Positions 1-7,498 of a DNA stretch of 42,565 nt are shown here, piece after piece (positions within the stretch are counted from its first letter, which is position 1; every line of letters starts with the position of its first letter). This DNA comes from Terriglobia bacterium. Its GTDB lineage: Bacteria > Acidobacteriota > Terriglobia > Terriglobales > Acidobacteriaceae. Location: assembly GCA_020073385.1 (NCBI GenBank), contig JAIQFH010000059.1, forward strand, positions 1 to 42,565, in the 5' to 3' direction. Below the pieces are notes generated by a model. The model made no database searches and was not told where the DNA came from. It saw only the letters and a list, made by a program, of their open reading frames with translations. The translations under genes and the position numbers were made by a program.

Positions 1-144
1 CTCCACAAACTCGTCGAACCTGGCACCCTCCAGTAACTCGTTCAACCGCTTATAGAAAGGATGGCCCGGCGCCACCGCCAACTCCGTGTGCGCAATCCAT
101 ATGTCCTCTTGCTTCTCCCCGCCACTCCGCTTGCTCATCGCCAT
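1..144 (-). CDS. Transposase N-terminus (IS1182-like), cut by the window edge
   Basis: The minus strand reads from an ATG at 144 (a second ATG at 138 is also possible) without a stop to base 1, giving 48 residues. The segment AVAPGHPFYKRLNELL followed by FDEFVE matches the conserved start of IS1182/IS5-like DDE transposases (typically 'GHPFYxxLNxxL...FDxFVE'). The protein would bind the ends of its insertion sequence and catalyse transposition; the DDE domain lies outside the window. Nothing here shows whether the rest is intact. The family is recognised from memory of the N-terminal motif, so the class of element is less certain than its being a transposase. Confidence 0.7.
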   Translation of the reverse strand, partial: MAMSKRSGGEKQEDIWIAHTELAVAPGHPFYKRLNELLEGARFDEFVE

Positions 145-930
145 CCGCGCATTCTACGAACTCTTCCTGTGGATCACGCCATCTTTTGTTTGTTTCAGGT
201 ATCCAGACTTGCACCACGGGCTGCTAGGGTTGGTTTCGGGCATGGTCGGTGACCGTTATCGCCCGCAATGCCTCGTGGCGGGCTTCATGGATGCAGAAAA
301 TCAGAGGCTCCTCGCGGTAGAAGAGGGCATTCATGTGTGCCAGGGCCAGATCTGGAGCCAGCACGGGATAGATAACGGCGATGGCGATGGTGGCATTTGC
401 TATCCCTATTACCCGAGCCGCGAGCACTATCTGAAGCCCGCCCAAGGTGCGGCGGATTTTGTCGACTGTGTGTGCCTCGACGGCTGGACCTGCGATTTTC
501 TGTCTGCGCGGCGGAAGGATCACGATGGCCTGCCGTTGATATGGGTGCGAGATTCCCGATTGACACTTAAGTCGGGGTCACCGACAGGGCTGCAGGACGG
601 TGGCCGAGTTGCGTCTGGTCAATAAAGTCGATAAGTATTCGGACGGCGGGAGCGACGGGCGCTCTGCACAAGTGATTGTGTTTCAGATTCCTCGTGCGGC
701 AGATTCGCCTTAGTCGAATGCGAGGACAATACTTCACGCGTATTCATTTTGACTGGATTGCGATGCACGTGCCTCAACTAGAGCAGTGGCGATGGGGCAA
801 GTTACAGCGATTATCGGTTGAGAGAACCTAGCCCGTACAGGTGAATGCCGGATGGGCAGCGATCTCATCCCGCGACGGTTTAGGGGTTAGCTATTGTCAT
901 CCCGGAAACACCGTACCAAGCGTCCGTTGT
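145..930. other. Stretch without a supported gene
   Basis: No frame gives a protein I recognise. The longest candidates are a 179-codon plus-strand frame (86-625) that overlaps the transposase start and has no ribosome binding site, and a 99-codon minus-strand frame (224-523) with a plausible amphipathic composition but no family likeness. Adjacent mobile DNA on both sides suggests decayed material. Confidence 0.4.
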
Positions 931-931
931 T

Positions 932-960
932 CCCGCCCTTGCAAAAAACGCAAGGACGGG
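932..960. repeat. REP-like hairpin
   Basis: CCCG-c-CCTTGC (932-942), an A-rich loop (943-949) and GCAAGG-a-CGGG (950-960) form a 10-bp stem with one mismatch. It is followed by GGGGCACCC. It is intergenic and resembles the small palindromic repeats scattered through acidobacterial genomes; no second copy was noticed in this window, so the repeat status is an inference. Confidence 0.4.
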
Positions 961-1034
961 GCACCCACACTGATCTTGGCGTCGGCATCCTGAAATCCTG
1001 GGCCACCCTCTATAACCTTGTCGGCGTTGTCAAG

Positions 1035-1242
1035 AGACACGTAGAGTGTCTGAGTTCAGCTTTCGCGGCGCGAGTGCTGAACTCGAGTTTTGGTTCTTAC
1101 TTATTAGAAAGCTTTTGCTCTTGCTTTTGCTCACGCGACGAAAGCTCGCTTTCAGAATCCTGCGGTGGAAGCTAGTTCCACCAACCATCTATTCGGTCTC
1201 TGGCACCATGATTCGTTGTTCAGACTCCCGACTCTTCGGGAG
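1035..1242. ncRNA. Structured IS110 non-coding end, candidate bridge-type RNA
   Basis: Four hairpins lie in about 210 bp downstream of the transposase: AGACAC/GTGTCT (1035-1051), GAGTTCAGC/GCTGAACTC (1052-1084, 15-nt loop), GGTGGAA/TTCCACC (1164-1182, 5-nt loop) and CTCCCGA/TCGGGAG (1225-1242, 4-nt loop). An alternative long-range pair AGCTTTCG/CGAAAGCT joins 1058-1065 to 1139-1146. IS110-family recombinases are known to use an element-encoded structured RNA; in IS1111-type members it lies downstream of the transposase. Expression and function are inference, and the strand is not determined. Confidence 0.35.
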
Positions 1243-1255
1243 GCAAGGCGCCCAA

Positions 1256-2308
1256 TCAGTCCAGCGATGGACTGTTTTCCACCAGGGTGGCCCACGGGCT
1301 GCCTTGCATGCGAACCAGCTGCGCGTAATCCGCCGTGCCGCGCAGCATCCAGTACATCCTCACGGCCAGCTTGCGAGCCACGGCGACCTTCGCCACCGAG
1401 GCCCCACGGCGAAACTTCAAACGTTGATACATGCGTTTCAGTGCGGGATCGAAGCGCGCCGCCGTGTGACCCGCTTCCACTAACAACGACCGCAGCATCG
1501 GGTTGCCTTGCTTGCTGATCGATCCCAGTCGCTGCTTTCCGCCCGAACTGTGTTCCTGCGGATTCAACCCCAGATAACTCACCACTTGCTTACTGCGTTG
1601 GAAACGCTCCACCGGCCCGATGATCAGCACGAAAGCCCGCGACGTGACCGGTCCCACTCCCGGATGCGTCATCAACCGCACCGCTAGCGGTTGATTCTTC
1701 GCGGCCTGCTCCACTGCCACATCCAGCTGGGCCGTGGCCACGGCCAACTCATCGAACATCCGCAGCAACTCTTGCCGCCGATAACTGGCCCAAGGACCCA
1801 GCGCCAGGCCCTCCAGTTCCTTGCGCCCTTTCGCTGTGAACAGTTTCTTCTTGCGGCACACGCCCTCGCCCATGGCTAGCGCGTGCAGTTGGTTCTTCAC
1901 CGCTCCCCGCATCCACACCAACTTCTGCCGGTGCCAGACTAATTGCCGTAGGTCCCGCTCCGCCGGCGACGGACGCCAGCTCTTCGGAAAGCGACGCTGG
2001 CGCAGCAGGTCCAACAAGTGCGCCGCGTCCCGCGCATCCGTCTTCTGCTTGCGAATCACCGAGGCTCGAATCTTCGCCGCATCGCCCATCCACAGCTCAT
2101 GCCCCAGTTCCGCCAGCATGGCCTCGAACCAGTGCGTGTGCCCGGTGGCTTCAATCCCCACTCGCACTCCACCTGAAAGTGCTGCATAAAAAGCTCGCGC
2201 TTCTCCACTCTCGTGTTCCAGACGCCGCTCCACCAACTCTCCCGTATCCGTGTCCAGCATCGCAATCTGCTGGTAGCGTGTGTGCAAATCGCAACCTATA
2301 ATCATCAT
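1256..2308 (-). CDS. IS110-family transposase (DEDD recombinase)
   Basis: A 350-residue protein of normal family length that moves its insertion sequence through a RuvC-like DEDD catalytic site and a C-terminal serine domain. The acidic tetrad is visible as D7 (GCDLH), E53 (GIEATG), D91 and D94 (KTDARDAAHLLDLL). The C-terminal Transposase_20 domain shows the helix-hairpin-helix segment HPGVGPVTS and the conserved GSISKQGNPMLR, whose serine is the second catalytic element. No stop, frameshift or missing key residue was seen, so it may be active. The first of two tandem ATGs (2308) is used as start; an AGGAAAGGAG ribosome-binding sequence lies in the loop of an upstream hairpin. It appears to have inserted in a ParB-like gene. 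Confidence 0.92.
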   Translation of the reverse strand: MMIIGCDLHTRYQQIAMLDTDTGELVERRLEHESGEARAFYAALSGGVRVGIEATGHTHWFEAMLAELGHELWMGDAAKIRASVIRKQKTDARDAAHLLDLLRQRRFPKSWRPSPAERDLRQLVWHRQKLVWMRGAVKNQLHALAMGEGVCRKKKLFTAKGRKELEGLALGPWASYRRQELLRMFDELAVATAQLDVAVEQAAKNQPLAVRLMTHPGVGPVTSRAFVLIIGPVERFQRSKQVVSYLGLNPQEHSSGGKQRLGSISKQGNPMLRSLLVEAGHTAARFDPALKRMYQRLKFRRGASVAKVAVARKLAVRMYWMLRGTADYAQLVRMQGSPWATLVENSPSLD

Positions 2309-2309
2309 C

Positions 2310-2355
2310 GCTCGGCTCCTTTCCTCCGAGCCTTGGTCGCTTGAGCGCTACCAAG
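2310..2355. promoter_or_regulatory. Hairpins over the IS110 transposase ribosome-binding site
   Basis: Two adjacent stems precede the start codon: GCTCGG (2310-2315) with CCGAGC (2326-2331), and CTTGGT (2332-2337) with ACCAAG (2350-2355), the latter enclosing a CGC/GCG extension. On the transposase strand the Shine-Dalgarno sequence sits in the loop of the first stem. This could limit translation, or be part of the structured non-coding end of the element. Confidence 0.4.
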
Positions 2356-2391
2356 TCTACTCGCCCGCGAGGAGCCGACACGGTTATCTCA

Positions 2392-2770
2392 TCATTCGAC
2401 CTGCTGCGAAGTGGGTGTGTCGGAATGATGGACGCGGCAATCGGGATCGGCGCAAACCTCCACTGTCTGTCCGCGCTTGCCCCCGTCAATGACGATAGCC
2501 TCGGCCATCTTGTCACACGGCTTTTGCGCGGCTGGCAGCTTTGAGGCTGTGCCGTTGACCTTCGCCTTCTTGATTTCCAACTCGACGTATTGATTCCGCC
2601 CAAGGGTGCGCCCTCGCGGGAGTTCCAAGCAGACGAAATCTGCACAAGGGTCGGTTTGCTTTCGAGCGTTTTCGCCACATGAGCGTCGATCTTCGACCGG
2701 AAGCACTGCGGGTCGGTGCATTATATGGAATCTGGGCAAATAGCAAGTCTTTCCTGCTGGCTCGCAGCCG
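2392..2770 (-). pseudogene. ParB-like partition protein remnant, frameshifted and cut by IS110
   Basis: On the minus strand two overlapping frames together rebuild the C-terminal part of an acidobacterial plasmid-type ParB homologue. One frame reads DPQCFRSKIDAHVAK then TLVQISSAWNSREG; after a shift near 2600 the other reads RNQYVELEIKKAKVNG, MAEAIVIDGGKRGQTVEVC and CADPDCRVHH. Cysteine pairs and the 'VCADPxCxVHH' ending are typical of the family, which binds DNA for plasmid or chromosome partition. A further shift near 2715 separates LLFAQIPYN from the CTDPQCF segment. Recognisable sequence stops at about 2392, where the IS110 element begins. It cannot make a functional product; it is evidence of a former plasmid or integrative element. 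Confidence 0.75.
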
Positions 2771-2887
2771 CCGACCGCGTCAGCAGGCCACACAGCGGAC
2801 TGCTTCGACCGGAGTGTCAGGCCGGATTCCGATCTCATCTGAGGAGTTGCTATAAGCACGGCTTTGAATTGAGGCCATGATGCGAGA

Positions 2888-2924
2888 GTAGACAATCTAC
2901 TGCCACGGCGAGTAGAGTGTCTAC
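2888..2924. promoter_or_regulatory. Tandem palindromic operator for the PadR operon
   Basis: Two 13-bp sites share the form GTAGA-N3-TCTAC: 2888-2900 (spacer CAA) and 2912-2924 (spacer GTG), with starts 24 bp apart. They lie directly upstream of the PadR ATG at 2929. PadR repressors bind such palindromes and commonly autoregulate, so these are probably the operators for the PadR-permease operon. The second site covers the alternative GTG start at 2917. Confidence 0.65.
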
Positions 2925-2928
2925 ATCT

Positions 2929-3294
2929 ATGAACGAGAAAGACCAGTATAAAAACCGAATTGAGCTGCTGCAGGGAACACTCGACATGCTCATTCTTCAG
3001 ACGCTGCAATGGGGACCGCAGCATGGATATGGCATTGTCCAGGCTTTGCGTTTGCAATCCGGAGATGTGCTTCAGGTGGAGACCGGATCACTGTATCCGG
3101 CTCTCCATCGATTGGAGCGTCAGAGCTGGGTGCAGTCTGAATGGAAGCAGTCAGAGAGCAAGCAAAAAGCCCGATACTACCGAATCACAGCCAAGGGGAA
3201 AAAGCAGTTGGCCACGGATCTGGGCCGATGGGAGCGGATTGTCGAAGCGATTGGGTCGGTGATGTACGTCAAGCCGAAGGAGAGTGAGTCGTGA
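2929..3294 (+). CDS. PadR-family transcriptional regulator
   Basis: A 121-residue cytoplasmic winged-helix repressor of the acidobacterial PadR subfamily. The segments LLQGTLDMLILQTL, GPQHGYGIVQAL, ETGSLYPALHRLE and KARYYRITAKGKKQL are the hallmark PadR helices and wing, and the length is normal. The ATG at 2929 is preferred to an in-frame GTG at 2917, which lies in an operator palindrome. Its TGA overlaps the GTG of the permease (GTGA at 3291-3294), indicating translational coupling. In acidobacteria this regulator type is routinely paired with ADOP permeases, so it most likely controls this operon in response to an unknown, possibly small-molecule, signal. Confidence 0.9.
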   Translation: MNEKDQYKNRIELLQGTLDMLILQTLQWGPQHGYGIVQALRLQSGDVLQVETGSLYPALHRLERQSWVQSEWKQSESKQKARYYRITAKGKKQLATDLGRWERIVEAIGSVMYVKPKESES

Positions 3295-5921
3295 AGTGGT
3301 TTTCGAACTTCGGTTTTCAGCGGCGAAACCGCGAATTGCAGGAAGAGATCGATGCCCACCTGCAGATGGCGATTGCAGATCGGGTGGCGCGAGGCGAGAC
3401 GGCAGAGGCGGCGCGACAGGCGGCAGTGCGGGAGTTTGGAAACATTCCCCTTGTGCAAGATGTGACGCGCCAGATGTGGGGCGGAGGCTGGTTTGAACAA
3501 ATAGGCCGGGACGTCCGTTATGCGTTGCGGCAACTGCGTAAGAGCCCCGGCTTCACGATCACCGCGACGGCGATGCTGGCCGTAGCTATTTGCGCCAACA
3601 GCACCGTATTCAGTTGGATCGACGGTACAATGTTGCGTCCGATTCCTGGCGCACGGGACACGGACGACCTTGTGAGCCTGCAGCGGGGGGAACGGAACTT
3701 CTCTCCGACTCCGCCCTTCTCGTATCTCGACTATCGCGATCTGCGCGAGCAGAACCACACCTTCACCGGGATACTTGCCTATCATCACGATTGGATTACG
3801 CTGACCGGTGGCGCACTGCCGGAGCGCGCCTATATTGCGAACGTGTCGGCGAATTATTTCGACGTGCTCGGCATCAAGCCGGTGCTGGGGCGTTTCTTTC
3901 TGCCTGAAGAGGAGTCACGTCCAGTTCCCAACGTGGTCCTAGGTTACTCGCTTTGGAAGACCCGTTATGCCGCAGACCCGGCAATTGTGGGCAAATCGAT
4001 CGAGATTGCCCGGCATCCTGTAACCGTGATCGGCGTGGCGCCGGAGGGGGTTGTCGGAGCAATGCCCGGGATCCGTGAAGATCTGTGGGTAACGCTCGAT
4101 CCCCTCGGGACGGATGTGTGGCGGATGACGCATCGCAGTGGTGGTGCAGTCTGGCTGAACGTAATAGGAAGATTGCGGCCCGGCGTGAGCCGTGGCCAGG
4201 CAGCCCAGGACCTCGACACCGTGATGCACAATATTGTCGCGGCGTTTCCGGACGATCATCTGGGCGATAACCGGATCACGCTGGATCCCATGTGGCGCTC
4301 ACCATTCGGCGCCAACGGATACATGGCGGCGACGCTGCCCATTCTGCTGGCCTTCGCCGCCGTGGTGCTGTTGCTGACCAGCGCGAACGTGGCTACGCTC
4401 ACGCTGGTGCGGTTTGTATCCCGGCGGCGTGAGCTTGCCATCCGGCAGTCGCTCGGGGCGAATCGTATTCAACTGGTGCGGCAGATGGTGCTGGAGGGCG
4501 TGGTGCTTTCCATCGTCGCAGGAGCCGTGGCCCTTGTGTTGACATCGTGGACATCGAAGACATTCGCATGGTTCTTTCCGGCGAACTCGAATCCCCTCAT
4601 ACTCAACGGGAGCATGGACCATAAGGTGGTAATCGGGATTGCGGTGTCGTCCCTGTTGGCCGGCATGCTGTGCGGCGCGCTCCCCGCCTGGCGTTCGGCC
4701 CACGCGCCGGCCATTGAGGTACTGAAGGCAGAGTCTGCAAGCATCTCCGGCGGCTCACGCAACCGGAAATTGCTCAGCGGGCTGGTAGTGGCGCAAATCG
4801 CGCTTTCACTTCCTCTGCTGGTCTGCTCCGGGCTATTTCTGCGAACACTGCGGAATCTCGCCGGCGCGAATCCCGGATTTGAACAGGACCACATTCTCAC
4901 TGCGTCCGTGGGGCTGAATATTGCCGGCTACAGCCACGACGAGGAACAGGTGATCCGTCACAAGATTCTTGATCGCGTGTCGGCATTGCCTGGCGTGAAG
5001 GTTGCGTCTCTTACGGACTGGATTCCGATGACCTTGGGCCACAAGGGGGACGATGCGTATCCGGAAGGGTATGTGCCACACCCCCATGAATCTTTGCAGG
5101 TGTACCACGCCGAAGTGGCCCCGCGGTATTTCGAATCCCTTCATATACCCATTCTGGAAGGACGCGAGTTTACACCGGATGACGATGAAAAGGCCCCGCG
5201 GGTACTCATCGTGGATCAGACCGCGGCGAGGCGATACTGGCCGGGACAGGATCCGCTGGGAAAGAAACTCAGGATATGGGGCGGCCTTTTCACGGTTGTC
5301 GGCGTCGCGAGAAATTCGACACATATATTCGTGAATGAGTCACCGGAGCCCATCGTGTATATGAGCTTTTTCCAGGTGGGGTATGAGACTATCGTGCAGG
5401 TGAAGACCGAGGGAAATCCGGTCGACCTTGCGCCAGCGGTGGAAAACGCCATCCACGAAATCGATACACGGCTGCCAGTTTTCGATGTGCGTCCCATGCG
5501 AGAGAGTACCCAGATGGCGAGCAGTTTCGCTGTCGTACAGAGCGCCCTGGCGGGCATGTTCGCGCTGATTGGGCTGGTTCTTGCGGTGACCGGGATCTAC
5601 GGAGTTGTGGCCTATCGGACTCAAATGCGGACCCACGAGATCGGAGTACGAATGGCTCTGGGCGCCTCGCGCGTCGACGTGCTGAGACTCGTGCTGTTGC
5701 AGGGATTGTGGCTCACAGGCATTGGGATGGCGCTGGGACTGGCGTTTGCGTTGGGACTGACACGTTTCATCGCCCGGCTCTTGTACGGAATCGGAGCCAA
5801 CGATCCCGTCACCATCGTTTCCGTCGTCATGCTCCTGGGAGCGATGTCTTTGCTGGCATGCTACTTTCCGGCACATCGAGCGATGCGCCGGAACCCTGTG
5901 ACTGCAATTCGCGAACTGTAA
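3291..5921 (+). CDS. ADOP-type MacB/FtsX permease
   Basis: An 876-residue membrane protein of the acidobacterial duplicated orphan permease family. The first 80 or so residues form the prefix domain (RRNRELQEEIDAHLQM, then ARQAAVREFGN), followed by DVRYALRQLRKSPGFT and a first membrane helix. Two MacB-type periplasmic regions alternate with two FtsX-like membrane blocks; the signature RRRELAIRQSLGANR in the first and RTHEIGVRMALGAS in the second show the internal duplication. No ATPase gene is adjacent, which is why the family is called orphan. It may export lipid or peptide substrates, or sense envelope stress, with an ATPase coded elsewhere; the substrate is unknown. The GTG start overlaps the padR-like stop by four bases. 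The protein appears complete. Confidence 0.92.
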   Translation: MKWFSNFGFQRRNRELQEEIDAHLQMAIADRVARGETAEAARQAAVREFGNIPLVQDVTRQMWGGGWFEQIGRDVRYALRQLRKSPGFTITATAMLAVAICANSTVFSWIDGTMLRPIPGARDTDDLVSLQRGERNFSPTPPFSYLDYRDLREQNHTFTGILAYHHDWITLTGGALPERAYIANVSANYFDVLGIKPVLGRFFLPEEESRPVPNVVLGYSLWKTRYAADPAIVGKSIEIARHPVTVIGVAPEGVVGAMPGIREDLWVTLDPLGTDVWRMTHRSGGAVWLNVIGRLRPGVSRGQAAQDLDTVMHNIVAAFPDDHLGDNRITLDPMWRSPFGANGYMAATLPILLAFAAVVLLLTSANVATLTLVRFVSRRRELAIRQSLGANRIQLVRQMVLEGVVLSIVAGAVALVLTSWTSKTFAWFFPANSNPLILNGSMDHKVVIGIAVSSLLAGMLCGALPAWRSAHAPAIEVLKAESASISGGSRNRKLLSGLVVAQIALSLPLLVCSGLFLRTLRNLAGANPGFEQDHILTASVGLNIAGYSHDEEQVIRHKILDRVSALPGVKVASLTDWIPMTLGHKGDDAYPEGYVPHPHESLQVYHAEVAPRYFESLHIPILEGREFTPDDDEKAPRVLIVDQTAARRYWPGQDPLGKKLRIWGGLFTVVGVARNSTHIFVNESPEPIVYMSFFQVGYETIVQVKTEGNPVDLAPAVENAIHEIDTRLPVFDVRPMRESTQMASSFAVVQSALAGMFALIGLVLAVTGIYGVVAYRTQMRTHEIGVRMALGASRVDVLRLVLLQGLWLTGIGMALGLAFALGLTRFIARLLYGIGANDPVTIVSVVMLLGAMSLLACYFPAHRAMRRNPVTAIREL

Positions 5922-5973
5922 ACCGCAGCTCGGACTCGACGCGAATTGCGTGAATTAATCTGGCTCTCTACCC

Positions 5974-6440
5974 TTGTTCGGCGATGCACAAGCGGACGCA
6001 TCTACCTGGGTCTGCAAAATTCTTTCTTTGCCACTCGAAAACTGATTCCCAATCAGTCGGTTTCAGCCTTAACGGATCGCACCGGGGCCCTGCAAAACTG
6101 CATGTCACTCACTCCAAAGAGGAAACGCATCCCTGAGAGTGGGTTCGGAATCCAAAGCAACTGCTTTAGTTTCAATAACATGGCGGAGAGAGTGGGATTC
6201 GAATTTACTCGAAAACGTAGTTTCAACAACATAGAGCGCACGGCGGGCACCGTAAAGCAGTGGAAGGCAGTAGAGGCAGTGGTAACGGATCACAAACGGA
6301 TCACAGCTCAGTGATCACTTGAAAAGCGCCAACGGTAGCCGAAAATTGATGTTCTGCCGTGTCATTCCCAGTCGAGGCAGGTCCAATTTGTACGGCCTGC
6401 GTCGGACTCAGAGTTCCAACCTTCCGAGTGGCCGACGAAT
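5974..6440. repeat. Dispersed att-like repeat, copy A
   Basis: This stretch aligns along its length with copy B (about 13465-13935) and in its centre with copy C (about 23005-23172), all in the same orientation. Shared landmarks in order are TTGTTCGGCG, the palindrome ACTGATT-CCC-AATCAGT, GCCTTAACGG, a segment ending GCATGTCAC, GGCGGAGAGAGTGGGATTCG, CGGCGGGCACCGTAAA, CGGATCACAAACGGATCAC and CCGAGTGGCCGACG. On the minus strand the GGCGGAGAG block reads as a T-loop (TTCGAAT) followed by TCTCTCC, G and CCA, like the 3' end of a tRNA-Ser gene. The tRNA-like block lies between two copies of a TATGTTRTTGAAACTA-like sequence. The 122-codon open frame here is probably not a gene. Confidence 0.8.
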
Positions 6441-6481
6441 TCGGTCCATCCCGCCTTAGACTACGCTCCGAGCATGGTCGT

Positions 6482-7399
6482 TTATCTCAGACCGCCCTCG
6501 ACGTGATCTATCCATCTGCCAACAAAGCTTTTCAGGAATTCCGTGAACTCGTCGGCACCCTGCGGTAGTTTCTTCGCTCGATTGCTGATCAGATACAGGC
6601 CTATAGTTACGACCGGGTTGACCAGCCGGCTCGTGGAGACCCTGCGATTCCGGCACGCTGACATGAAGAATGAAGGAATCACGGCTATCCCGTCGCCGGC
6701 TTCCACCATTGCAATCTGCGTATCAAGCAAATTGACGGAGGTATTCGCGCCGCTTTTGATGCCGGCCCGAGAGAGATGTTTCGACATTAATTGCTGAATT
6801 TGACCGGTCGGCCGCAGAGTGATCAGTTTCTCATTTCGCAGCGCCGACCAGGTCGTGGTTGCCCTTCGAAACGCGGGGTCATTGTCCGGGCGAACCACCA
6901 CCAGCGGAGAACGAAACAACGGTGTGCGCCGAACACCCGTCGCGGACTCAAAAGGGCCCAGCCCTATGTCGAGCTTGCCGGCCTGCACCAACGGTAGAAT
7001 CGTCGCTACATTTTCGTCGTGGAGTTGAATCCGGAGGCCAGGACGGTGCGTGCGAAATTCCTTTATAGCCTGCACTATGATATTCGCTGCGATCAGGGGC
7101 GGGGCGCCCAATGTGAGTGACTGCCCGGCCTCACTGGCCGACTGCCCGATGCGCGATGTGGCGGCATCGAGTTCCGCCAAATTTCTTTGCACCACGGCAA
7201 TCAGTTCGGCGCCGTGTGGCGTTGGCGCGACGTGCCGAGTGGTCCTCTCGAAGAGTCTAAAGCCGAGCTGGACTTCCAGCTCTCGGATCAACACACTCAA
7301 TCCGGAGGGTGTAATGAAAAGCGCCTCCGCCGCCCGTGAAAAGCTCCGGTGCTGGGCCACCAGCAGAAAAGCACGAAGTTGCCTCGATGTAAAATCCAT
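6482..7399 (-). CDS. LysR-family transcriptional regulator
   Basis: A 305-residue regulator of normal family length. Residues 1-60 are the winged helix-turn-helix (RQLRAFLLVAQHRSFSRAA then SGLSVLIRELEVQLG and LFERTTRHVAPT); the remainder is the two-lobed effector-binding domain. ATG at 7399 is preceded by a GAGAG sequence. It is divergent from the MFS transporter with about 100 bp between starts, the classic LysR arrangement, so it probably controls the transporter-methyltransferase pair and perhaps itself. The effector is not evident. Its 3' end lies some 40 bp from repeat copy A. Confidence 0.9.
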   Translation of the reverse strand: MDFTSRQLRAFLLVAQHRSFSRAAEALFITPSGLSVLIRELEVQLGFRLFERTTRHVAPTPHGAELIAVVQRNLAELDAATSRIGQSASEAGQSLTLGAPPLIAANIIVQAIKEFRTHRPGLRIQLHDENVATILPLVQAGKLDIGLGPFESATGVRRTPLFRSPLVVVRPDNDPAFRRATTTWSALRNEKLITLRPTGQIQQLMSKHLSRAGIKSGANTSVNLLDTQIAMVEAGDGIAVIPSFFMSACRNRRVSTSRLVNPVVTIGLYLISNRAKKLPQGADEFTEFLKSFVGRWIDHVEGGLR

Positions 7400-7424
7400 T
7401 AGTGATTATCTCTCAACAAATATT

Positions 7425-7439
7425 AAGCTTTTAGAGCTT
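7425..7439. promoter_or_regulatory. Candidate LysR binding site
   Basis: AAGCT (7425-7429), a TTTAG spacer and AGCTT (7435-7439) form a 15-bp dyad in the AT-rich divergent promoter region, close to the regulator's start. Its size and position suit a LysR-type recognition site; direct evidence is lacking. Confidence 0.4.
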
Positions 7440-7498
7440 GTATCATAAATGCGATTAGGTTTGAATGGCGTTACTTTCTTTTGGGGTGGAGCCGACCT

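Larger units (their letters stand above)
1030..2391 (-). mobile_element. IS110-family insertion sequence (approximate limits)
   Basis: An intact IS110-type transposase (1256-2308, minus) is flanked by non-coding, hairpin-rich DNA. The right limit is set by the ParB-like remnant, whose recognisable coding sequence stops at about 2392, so the transposase-upstream end of the element can be only about 84 bp. The left limit is a guess placed just before the run of hairpins beginning at 1035. IS110 elements usually lack terminal inverted repeats and often lack target duplications, so the ends cannot be fixed from one copy. Confidence 0.55.

Noticed and set aside
224..523. 99-codon minus-strand frame
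   Set aside because: Plausible composition, but no recognised motif, partner or ribosome site.
86..625. 179-codon plus-strand frame
   Set aside because: Overlaps the transposase start, has no ribosome binding site and no family likeness; composition looks non-coding.
894..1483. Overlapping plus-strand frames near the IS110 end
   Set aside because: They run through the hairpins and the antisense of the transposase; low-complexity Ser/Leu/Cys content.
5946..6314. 122-codon plus-strand frame in repeat copy A
   Set aside because: The equivalent frame is broken in copy B; the conservation lies in the palindrome and tRNA-like block rather than in a protein.
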